Shown in pieces: positions 9,822 to 19,000 of a DNA stretch of 64,000 nucleotides. The position numbers and the translations under genes are program-made. Where the stretch lies: contig JAPFFF010000017.1 of the NCBI GenBank assembly GCA_039105265.1, positions 558,001 through 622,000 of the forward strand, written 5' to 3'. Below the pieces are notes generated by a model. It saw only the letters and a program-made list of their open reading frames with translations, was not told where the DNA came from and did no database searches. The stretch comes from Tritrichomonas musculus (taxonomy: Eukaryota > Parabasalia > Tritrichomonadida > Tritrichomonadidae). Every line of letters begins with the position of its first letter. Position 1 is the first letter of the stretch.

Positions 9822-10292
9822 ATGTCTGTTAAGAGCTTCGTCGAAACCATTCATCCAATCAACACTGATAAACTCTACGTGTATCTCGATAGTAAGATCT
9901 ATCCAAACGAGTTTGGTATCAGTGTTCGTCCATTACTCGTCAAATACGGATCAACTGTTATAGACATGTCCAAGATGATCGATATGTTTGGTAAGGTTCC
10001 ATACATCACAGTGAAAGAGAATCGTTTTCGATCAGTATATAGAGATCCAATGTTGATGACAATCGATTTGAAACCAAAACAATACAAAGACAACAATTAT
10101 TATCAATACTTCATCGATAAACTATGTTTACACTCCGAATTGAAGAGATATGAAGTGATCTATAACAAAGCTCATAAAGTCATCAGTGAATATAAACAAA
10201 CGATCACTAAGAGTCAATCAGTTGATGATTTCCGTGAGATTGATAAAGATGACGATACTATGTACTCCGCTAAAGCGGATGAACCAATCTAA
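9822..10292 (+). CDS. unknown protein (156 aa)
   Basis: A 156-residue, mixed-charge protein without recognised domain. The N-terminal two thirds look beta-rich (alternating VRPLLVKYG, VPYITVKENR), followed by a basic helix and an acidic tail (DDFREIDKDDDTMYS). The ATG at 9822 is chosen; an upstream in-frame GTG at 9810 is not a likely eukaryotic start. The stop TAAATG includes a UAAA signal. Its place after the polymerase suggests an accessory replication or regulatory role, which is unproven. Confidence 0.6.
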   Translation: MSVKSFVETIHPINTDKLYVYLDSKIYPNEFGISVRPLLVKYGSTVIDMSKMIDMFGKVPYITVKENRFRSVYRDPMLMTIDLKPKQYKDNNYYQYFIDKLCLHSELKRYEVIYNKAHKVISEYKQTITKSQSVDDFREIDKDDDTMYSAKADEPI

Positions 10293-10344
10293 ATGGATTC
10301 ATTCTATTTTTGATCCAAAAATACAAAAACCAACTGTCTTCGTA

Positions 10345-10560
10345 GATGCGTCATGCATTCGATATGAGATGATACGTACCCGGGATGATACCACCCCATA
10401 AAGAGAAACAATATGCATCTACTCGGTTGGGGAAGAGACTGGAAGTCTTTTCATTACGAGGATTACATTTGCCGACAAATGCTTCTGTGTTATCTATACC
10501 ACAAGTAATAGTTTACCACAAGGTGTTTAGTTCGCTAGGGTTCTATCACAAATATGATAC
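10345..10560 (+). promoter_or_regulatory. non-coding block conserved with P2
   Basis: Same-order matches to 51580-51776 of P2: gatgcgtcatgcattc (10345-10360), tacgtacccggga (10373-10385), a caaatgc motif near 10475, and a long block from 10498 (ccacaagtaatag..., then aaggtgtttagt, then tctatcacaaatatg). The reading frames around them are not conserved, so selection is unlikely to be on protein. Function unknown. Confidence 0.7.
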
Positions 10561-10572
10561 AAAATAACACAG

Positions 10573-10652
10573 AAAAGTGGTATGGTAGCGAATCGAACCA
10601 GTGTTCCGGACCACCGATTCATGACTCTACCACTATACCCGTTAGCGCTAAC
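10573..10652 (-). ncRNA. tRNA-like Pol III-type unit (P1 copy)
   Basis: Read on the minus strand: the palindrome GTTAGCGCTAAC, then an A-box-like GGGTATAGTGG, then a B-box-like GGTTCGATTC, a closing ATACC that pairs with GGTAT, and a TTTT run. A matching unit lies in P2 at 51790-51882. It is not a normal tRNA: the T-stem and acceptor do not pair canonically. In the plus sense it also folds as a long hairpin (GGTAT/ATACC, GGTAG/CTACC, GAATCG/CGATTC). Best read as a candidate tRNA-like RNA; transcription is untested. Confidence 0.5.
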
Positions 10653-10809
10653 GTTTATTAGATATCGATTTACTATTTATTCTGTTCCAGCTATATTCCA
10701 TCACAATATATACCGTCATAATTATCCAAAATTTTTCAAAAATAGTTTTCATATCACATGTCAAAAATTATGTATAGTATCGATGTTTCGATATTGTAAA
10801 CCGGTCCCT

Positions 10810-11015
10810 CGGAATTTCCGTACTAGACATATCGTTAATAAAAACCATTGTTTTTGATACAAAATGGACCATAAACGAGTAATCTATGAATCGTGATATC
10901 TATGTTGATTTCTATCGAAAATCCACTGTTTCGAACCTCTAAACGCTAGTGCGGAAATTTCCGCACTAGACATATCGCTAATGAAAACCATTGTTTATAC
11001 TAAATTTCGACCATT
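10810..11015 (+). repeat. pair of imperfect direct repeats
   Basis: The first copy (10810-10872) and second copy (10953-11015) share ttccgyactagacatatcg, then ytaatraaaaccattg, and a following gacca(t) string. Each lies in the non-coding region upstream of the KilA-N gene. They could be operator or replication iterons; that is inference. Confidence 0.8.
10946..10969. repeat. 24-bp perfect palindrome
   Basis: Each half is ctagtgcggaaa, meeting its reverse complement without a spacer. It overlaps the second direct repeat; the first repeat keeps only a partial version. It lies 115 bases before the KilA-N start, so a dimeric-regulator binding site is plausible. Confidence 0.85.
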
Positions 11016-11083
11016 ATGTAACGTTCACTATAATTAACATCAAACTATTTATAATTGAATATTTTATCACGTAAACAAATAAC

Positions 11084-11896
11084 ATGTCAATAGCTAACAA
11101 CAACAAACTCGTTTACGAACCCATCAACGATGACTACGAATGGATTCAATACAATAAACAGTTACGTATCATCCATTCTGTCAAAGACGATATGTATCAA
11201 ATGAAATCAATAATTGAAGCTTGTGAATCTATTAAACAACCGAAGAATTGGTTCGAGAATTCATCGACGAAAGAGTTGTTGAGTGAATTTGAACTTGAAA
11301 AAGGGTCCCGCGGAATTCCGCTGAACGATAAATCCTTTGAAAATCGCCGAAATCTGTCGAACCAGTTGAAAGGTTACTATGTTCATCGATTACTTGTTAA
11401 CGCTGTAGCTATGCGGGCTTCACCTAGATATTCTCTCCGAATATTCAAACTCCTGGATGAAATCGCTTCTAAAGAACGTAATGAATTAATCAAGATGGTT
11501 AATGAACAATCAACAACCATAAATGAACAACATCAAACAATAATCAAACAACAACCTCGGCTCGTACCGAAAAAGAAAGAGAATAGTTATAAATATCTAA
11601 TATGGAAAGAAGATCAACCAGACGATCCAGATATGATTCTACTTCATCTAGTTAAACGTAATTGTCGTAGTTTTAGACAAGTATCGAAACACTTCAACAA
11701 CAAAGATGAAAGATGGTTCTATCGTGATAACTTACCAATAGCTATGACTCCGAATGAAGATATCAAAGACTTAGTTCGTCGTACTTTACCGGGATCAGAA
11801 TATGACATAGATGGAAGTACAATATTGACATACAAAGAACATCTACCGATATTGTATGAATCGATCACCAAATATTTCAATGAGTTTCAGAAGTGA
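11084..11896 (+). CDS. KilA-N domain protein
   Basis: A 270-residue protein with a KilA-N-type DNA-binding domain at about residues 25-130: LRIIHSVKDDMYQMKSII, then KNWFENSSTKELLSEF, and the diagnostic end YYVHRLLVNAVAMRASPRYSL. A helical linker (ELIKMVNEQSTTINEQHQT) follows, then a C-terminal domain (about 165-265) of the kind found behind KilA-N in large DNA viruses, which I cannot name with certainty. Known relatives are DNA-binding regulators of large DNA viruses and phages. It stands directly behind the palindrome-bearing non-coding region and might bind it. The start follows ATCACGTAAACAAATAAC. Confidence 0.85.
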   Translation: MSIANNNKLVYEPINDDYEWIQYNKQLRIIHSVKDDMYQMKSIIEACESIKQPKNWFENSSTKELLSEFELEKGSRGIPLNDKSFENRRNLSNQLKGYYVHRLLVNAVAMRASPRYSLRIFKLLDEIASKERNELIKMVNEQSTTINEQHQTIIKQQPRLVPKKKENSYKYLIWKEDQPDDPDMILLHLVKRNCRSFRQVSKHFNNKDERWFYRDNLPIAMTPNEDIKDLVRRTLPGSEYDIDGSTILTYKEHLPILYESITKYFNEFQK

Positions 11897-11936
11897 GTTG
11901 ATTCGATTATAATTTAATATTTTTCTTTGACTGTAA

Positions 11937-12221
11937 ATGACTATCAATACCGACATCTTCAACGAAACAGACGTAATCAAATCATTACGATCCAAACAAT
12001 CAGACGAATTAGTCACTGACGACAACGAACTACTCGCTGATGAACCATCCACTCCATCCAAATCCAATCGTGGACGTAAACGTAAATACGCTACTGATGA
12101 AGAGAGAATCATCGCTAGACGATTACAACAAAAACAATATCGTGAACGAAAGAAACAAGAGTTAGCTGAGTTACGCGCGTTGAAAGCTCGTCTCGACGCT
12201 GAATCCAAATCAAACGAGTAA
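11937..12221 (+). CDS. small basic bZIP-like protein (94 aa)
   Basis: Ninety-four residues: an acidic N-terminal half, then RGRKRKYATDEERIIARRLQ and QKQYRERKKQELAELRALKA, a continuous basic helix leading into Leu-spaced heptads. This resembles the basic region of bZIP factors, with only two to three heptads, so dimerisation would be weak or need a partner. Small basic proteins of this type are common in Polintons and giant viruses and may bind DNA. The stop TAAATC holds a UAAA signal. Convergent with the following minus-strand gene, five bases apart. Confidence 0.65.
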   Translation: MTINTDIFNETDVIKSLRSKQSDELVTDDNELLADEPSTPSKSNRGRKRKYATDEERIIARRLQQKQYRERKKQELAELRALKARLDAESKSNE

Positions 12222-12226
12222 ATCCA

Positions 12227-12988
12227 TTAATGTAATTTCATTTTTGGGTTCTCTGATGGATTGACCTTAATGGTTACAAACATCGGACTCATAAGCTTAA
12301 CAGGTTGATAATTGAAATCAACTAGTTCCAACTCTATCTGTTTGAATGAATCTATGTTAACTATATTTTTGATCGGTTTACCATAGGTTTCGAAGTTCTG
12401 CATAATGGGGACTCCATGTCTAATAACATGATCGATACATGCTATAACAGATGGAGTGTATTCTTTATCATCGATGTTGGATTGGATAGCTTGACCTTGT
12501 TTCGATATCAGATATAACCTGTTATAGAAATCGAATATTGGTACATCGCAAGTAGTCGCAACATTTACTGGGAACACTTGATTGAGTGGGTGGTTATATA
12601 ATCCAGTTATCAAAGACGCTCTATAAGATATAGATGTTATACGAAAGTTATTCACATGTGGAGTTATTTCAATCTTACCAGTGCGACCATTAACAGCTAC
12701 AGTCGCTATTGGATTATTATTCGCATCAAGATGACGAAATATGCTAAATATATCAGCACCAGTAATGTGATTACTATCATGTAATCGACTAATTGATGCT
12801 CGTGGTGTATTTCTTCCATCGTTATCATCCCATTGAAGTACTACGTAATCTTCATCAGTAATTACAAGCACATTTCTAGTGTTTATCGATGCGACATGAT
12901 ATTCAATGTACTCACAATTCCATGGAATCTGTATATTAGATTGTAAGTGACTGTAATCGGGACCAGTACTCTTTAATGACAAAAGCAT
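12227..12988 (-). CDS. candidate minor capsid (jelly-roll) or virion protein (253 aa)
   Basis: A 253-residue beta-rich protein. The C-terminal segment IELELVDFNYQPVKLMSPMF followed by VTIKV has the strand-turn-strand pattern that ends many Polinton penton/minor capsid proteins. Gly/Asn/Thr-rich strands fill the N-terminal half. Its ATG lies only 15 bases from the ATG of the divergent giant fibre gene, so the two probably share a bidirectional promoter and may be expressed together late in the cycle. Alternative: a fibre-associated or base protein. The jelly-roll assignment is by pattern only. Confidence 0.5.
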   Translation of the reverse strand: MLLSLKSTGPDYSHLQSNIQIPWNCEYIEYHVASINTRNVLVITDEDYVVLQWDDNDGRNTPRASISRLHDSNHITGADIFSIFRHLDANNNPIATVAVNGRTGKIEITPHVNNFRITSISYRASLITGLYNHPLNQVFPVNVATTCDVPIFDFYNRLYLISKQGQAIQSNIDDKEYTPSVIACIDHVIRHGVPIMQNFETYGKPIKNIVNIDSFKQIELELVDFNYQPVKLMSPMFVTIKVNPSENPKMKLH

Positions 12989-13003
12989 TTTACATGGATT
13001 AAA
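12989..13003. promoter_or_regulatory. 15-bp divergent intergenic region
   Basis: Separates the start codons of the 253-residue gene (minus) and the 2236-residue gene (plus). Any core promoter for either gene must overlap the other gene's coding sequence, or be this minimal AT-rich spacer. Confidence 0.5.
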
Positions 13004-16000
13004 ATGATTACACCATTATCCGTGCAAACACTATCTCTTGTTGATGAAGGTTATGATGTTAGAGTCGTAAATGATGAATTAAAGATCACTAAAGATGGAT
13101 CACCTGATGATGTACGCATCAATTGTGTCTACACTAAGAATGAAATCGATGAGATAGTAACGAACACCAAATCAGAGATTAATGATAACTCACTATTCAA
13201 ACTCCGTGAATCCGATCAACTGTATCTATATAAACCATCATCTATAACTCAGACATCTAAATACTATGGAATGAATTGGGATATCGATCCAGATTATGAA
13301 ATACCGCCACAAACTAATTTCGAGTTTAGAGATTATCTATTCGGTCACACGTGGAGCATGACATGGGATGGAAACAAATGGGTTGGTAACAATGTAGTGA
13401 ATCATTCATTCAACAAGCAGTCGACTTATACCAACAATTATGGTCATCCGGGATTGATAGTTCAACATACCGATCACATTGCTAAATGGATTAACTGTTT
13501 CCATGAATTACCTGTTTATCATCAAAATGTGAATTTCGCTACTATATTAGCCGAATATGTTACCAATTGGAGAGTCGTGTATAAAGATGGATATGTAATT
13601 CCTCTACCGGATAGTACTGAGATCACATTGGATTCTGCACCTACGTATGAGATTGAGGGTGTTAAATGTGATGTTCAAAATATTATAGTTAAGGTCCCTA
13701 GTAGTATCACAGCTGTGCACATGTTGTATATTCAAGCTGATATCAATATTAATGGACACATTACTCCATTGAAGTGGGATTCACATCCAAGTCATCCAAT
13801 AGTTGCGAATTGTCTACATACATGGATCGATAACCCAGTGATAGAATCATTCACGTACGTACGCGAAGTTACACACTCGAACAAGTCGATTCTAGACAAT
13901 CAATCCGCTAGTAAGAATCTTCACATCTATATCGAGAAAGAGTATTTCGAACAGAAACCAGATACCGCTGATGAAACGTACAATCCATTCGATATCATGA
14001 TCACTCAACAGTTCTATGAAGTCAAACCAGATCCACGTGAATGTACTACCATCACCACTGATAATAACATCTACTCATCGAAGATCATATGGGCTGATAA
14101 CATCATGACTATGCGAAGAGATCTGAACGTAGTTGGTGGTACCGTTGACGTACTCGCATATGACTACTCAGTGTTACGTGCTATCATCAATGGTATCCAA
14201 GAACAACTTCGATTACAAGCTGCGTATAACGAGTACATTGATTCAATTCGTAAAGGTTTAGCGATTGCTAGTGACATAATCACAATACTTTCAGGTGCAG
14301 TGAATATGGTTAAAGATCTATCAACTCTATCCATGACAGGTGAGAACATGAACATCAACACATATCGAACTGAAGACTTTACATTCCCTGGAATGGGTGG
14401 ACCGAATGACGATTACCCCGGCGGTAAACAACCGATTAGTGGTAAATTCCTCCTCGATATGGATACTAGCGCTGCTGGTCAAGTACTGAAACGATTCATT
14501 CCAACACAGACAGAGATTCCAGCAGCTACATCATCGTTAACTGCTACTGATCTGGTACTAAACGCGATGAACTCGTTAACTCAGATCGGTACTACAACCA
14601 CGACATTAATTGCTGGTGGATTAACATTAGATCGAGTACCGGAAATGATTGATGGTGTAAGAGTTATTCAACAATCGATACAAACTATTACTGATTCAGT
14701 TCGTGAATTGCGTCGTAGATGGAGAGAACATCGCGATAACACCATTGTTGATCACACAGTCGAAAACACTGATGAGATGGAACTAGATGATTTAGATGAC
14801 GAAACACCAACAACGAGATTAACTCATGATACAACCACTAACGCTGGATCTGGATTTGGTGATCATAATCTAGAATCGTTATCGGATCTCACTGATGAAG
14901 AGTTGTTAGCGTTGAACTCATCTGATGTCCATGTTGATCAGATCGGTAATGATCTCATACTCATAACGAGTGTAACTACTGGTGAAGTGGTTTATATCAG
15001 AAGACGTGATCATGTTCAATCAATAACGACTCCAGAACGTATCAGATTCGATAGCAGACGTCGTGTAGATACCACCTCAACATGGTCTTATGATGGACGA
15101 ACCGCGTTAGAAATAGAACAGATGTTATTGGCTGATCGAATCCTATTCGAGAACACACATCCTGAACTCCAATTCGTTAGAAACAGTGATGTAGATACCG
15201 GTGTTGATTGGACTGAAGTGAGAGATTCGACTGGTAGAACTGTTGCGATCATCGATGTAACCATGCTGACTCGTACATCAGTTGACAGTGATGGAATATC
15301 GATTCATAATCACGGATCATCCGTTAACGTTAACTCAGATGGTATTCACGTAAATGATGATACTCGTGAACTCATCGCTAATGAATACAATGTAGTGGTT
15401 GTCAATCACGAACTCACTCCAACGGATGATGCTGATGTCGTCATCCCTGGAACCACTATCACACTTGTCGATATCGAACAGATGGATTGGTTTCAACGTC
15501 ATAGACTCGCTAATGAGATCCATGGATTAAGATTCAGAGATTCGCGAAGCGAACTTGGTTCCACTAACAATGATGATCACACAGAAGTGGTTTACAAAAA
15601 CAATGTTATTGGAGTTATCGATCGACGACATATCAATCAAGTAACCATCAATGATAATCAAATCACTCTCACTAATCCCGATAATCAATTAACACTCACT
15701 GATCATGATATTCAATGGATGAGAGATCATGATGAACAACATCGATCAACATTACGTGGATTCATATCGAACATCAACAACCGATTAGAAGAGATCAACA
15801 TGGATATGGAGTGGTTACTAGATCATCCGTCATTGACTGATCGTTATGTAGTCTGTAGAGGTTCACGTATATTGGTTCCGATAGTAGATGCTGTGTTGTA
15901 TATACCCCGATCGATTCGCAAAGCTAGTACTTACTCATTAGAGGGTGAATCCGTTGATGGTGAATCCATACCAAATAAACTCAGTCTACAACCCCTTATC

Positions 16001-19000
16001 GATTGGTGTAAGAGTACTGAATCTGATATATCGATTCCAGATGATAGTAACGAAGCTGTATCATTGAACTCATGCGTCAACATATGTAAGACATTTCGTG
16101 ATACTATTAAGGGTCCATTAGAGTTGTTATCGTATAAGATTCAAGAGGTTGAATCCAATCAACCATCTACTAGCGGAGATAGCGAATTCGATACCGTCGA
16201 TGGTTATCCCTCATACTACGTCAAACATAGTGATATCACCACATATGAACCAACATCAACTGATTCAGTTCAAGATCCAGTCATCATCATGAAGATATCA
16301 TTACCAAGTGAACTCAAGAGTAGGTTTACTACAACGGTTGATGTATTCAAGATTCATATGCGAAATCTATTGATATTGGATTGGCAAGGGAATGTATTGA
16401 ACGATTTCATCATATCATTCGATAACGGCAAATTCATATGTCCGGAGTTGACTCATAACAAAGCTCGTGATTGCTACACATACTCAACTCGTGAACGTGA
16501 TGATCCAGAGATCATGTTCGATAAAGACCTCAACATAGAACCATACTCATGGTATCTCAATGGTGACATGACCATTCATAACTTACTGAATGATGACTCA
16601 TTAGTATCACGTAAACCAGTTATCAAATGCGATATCATCGATGCGAAGAACGCGCTGAGATTACAAGAATCTGATGTCTACTATTTCTATCGTCCGTCAA
16701 TGATCACTTATGATGAACATGTTAAGTACATGGATACATTCGGATCAGAAACATTGGAGTATGAATGTGAGTGTTATAAGATGGTTTATAAGATACCATC
16801 AACGTATGAGATACCAACTAATCTGACATTCAAGTTCAGTGAATACTGTTTCGGTAATAAATGGTCGTTAACGTGGGATGGTAATAAATGGATCGGTGAT
16901 GATATTCAAGGTCGATTCCAGAGTAAGATCATCAGTAAGTGTCAGAAACGTGATCCGAAACCAGATAACTATGGTTCAACTGGTTGTATCATAGCTGTTA
17001 AACGAGATACATTGAATAGTAGAGCGATTCGTGAAACAAACTCGAAAGGTCTAGCATATTCGTTACTTCGTACATGTATGCGTGATGATGGTGGTGTATA
17101 CGAACCGTATATCAAGTTCAAAGATGGTTCTGTCGTTAACGGATCTGATTATTCATTGAGTATTGGTTTCACATCAGCTGATTCATCAGTTAAGTTGGAT
17201 GGATATGATCTCGCTTCAGTATCATGTACTATCGGTAATTACTCGGCATCGAAGTTGAATATCAGTGATATCGAACAGTTATATCTCGATCTGGTTCTAC
17301 CTGGACAAGAACTCGTTAATCGATTGTCTTTCACGATTGATGGTGATGAAGTTCATCGTAGTGGTTCCAACGACAATGGTTACGTTGATTTGAAAGGTGC
17401 ATTGGATACAGTCGATAGAGTTGGTTATGTATGGAGTATGAGATCGAAGAATGACACTGGTCGTGATATCACCTTATATCTACGTCATGACTATACTGAT
17501 CCAATTGATGAAGTCAACTGGGATCCATCAACGAATGCGTTCGAGTATATCATTAAACAACAGTTCTATGAAGTATCACCGAATCCGAACGCAGCTACAA
17601 CACTATATACTGATTTCAACATTACATCATCGAAGATCATCACGGCTGATAATATAACAACAATGAGATCGGATTTGAATCTAGTGACGAACAACGTTGA
17701 TGTAGTATCATACGACGTCAAAGAGGTGAAGAGTAAAGTCGATGCACTTAGTTCAGAAATGGTTGATCAACAATCGAAGACCAAGTATCTACAGAAAGAG
17801 GTTGACAAGATCGATATGAAAGCTAATGTTGGTATCGCGTTGGGTGTAGCTGGATGTGTTATAGGTGCTACTGGATTGGGTGTCGCTGGTAAAGCGTTGT
17901 CGTTCGCATCGAAAGGTGTTGCTAATACAGTCGGTCGTGAGTTGGTGAATACTGTTACGAAGGTTAGTGATGTTGGTGCTGATGTCGTTACAGACATGGC
18001 TGGTAAGTTGGTTGATGAGTTACCGGATATTGGTGCTGATATATTCTTCGGTGATATGGTGTCCGTACCAGTTAGTCGAATGATGAAATCGCGAACGGTG
18101 TTATCGAATACAGATAAACTGAATAAGATAATCGAATGGTGTGATCAAGAGTACGTACCAGTTGAAGATATGACATTCACTGATGAACTAGATGATCCAT
18201 CTAAAGTTGCTATGACGTTGACATCAACGATGGATATGTGTAAACGATTCAGACACACAATGAAACCGATGATCAAGACACTAGCACAGACAATGCAGTT
18301 ATCGAGAGATGATGTCATTGATATTGTTGGTAAGATTGATGGTATAGACAAGAACATCAAACTCGTTGCGGAAGATATTATCACTGATGGATCGATTAGA
18401 GTTAAACTCATGGTAAGAACAATAAGTGAGTTCAATGATGTTGATTATGATGAACAGTATGTTTCATTAACGATCACTAATGGTGTCATATCTGAATATA
18501 ATGGTACGGATACATTTCCATCAGCTACAATGGATGAGACTGTTACGCAGATCACTATATCGAATCCACAACACGTTCAAGTAACTGGTATCACAATTAA
18601 AGAGAACACATTGATCAGACACTTGGAGTTCACTACTAACGATATAGCGTATACGTGTGATGTAGATGCGTTACAAAAGAAGATAGATTCACTACATGAT
18701 CAACTCGAACAGAATGATAAGTCATTGGCTACTACACTGAATGAGTTTCCGACTGTAGATGAAGTTAACACAGCGTTGGATACAGTTAAGAATGAATCTG
18801 ATATCAAATATGCGTTGAAGAGTGAGATACCAACAACGATTGATCTTAGTGATTATTCAACAACGACTGAATGTGATTCTAAGTACATTCATCAAGATAG
18901 TATCATTCCGAGTACAGACACAACTACTACTGAATTTACTGATGATGATATTCTATCAGCGTTGAACACCGTTAATCGCATCAATAACGCACAGTTCTGG

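Larger units (their letters stand above)
10293..11083. other. 790-bp non-coding region of P1
   Basis: No supported gene. It holds a block conserved with P2 (10345-10652), a tRNA-like minus-strand unit, two imperfect direct repeats and a 24-bp perfect palindrome. Position between two rightward genes in an otherwise compact element argues for a functional non-coding role (RNA gene, replication or transcription control). Confidence 0.75.

Noticed and set aside
10573-10652. Canonical tRNA gene on the minus strand
   Set aside because: A-box and B-box-like strings are present, but the T-stem does not pair and the acceptor arm fits only five base pairs; kept as tRNA-like only.
10186-10857. Three short plus-strand frames (71, 60 and 91 residues) in the P1 non-coding region
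   Set aside because: The homologous P2 region does not preserve these frames, composition is not protein-like, and one overlaps the end of a real gene.
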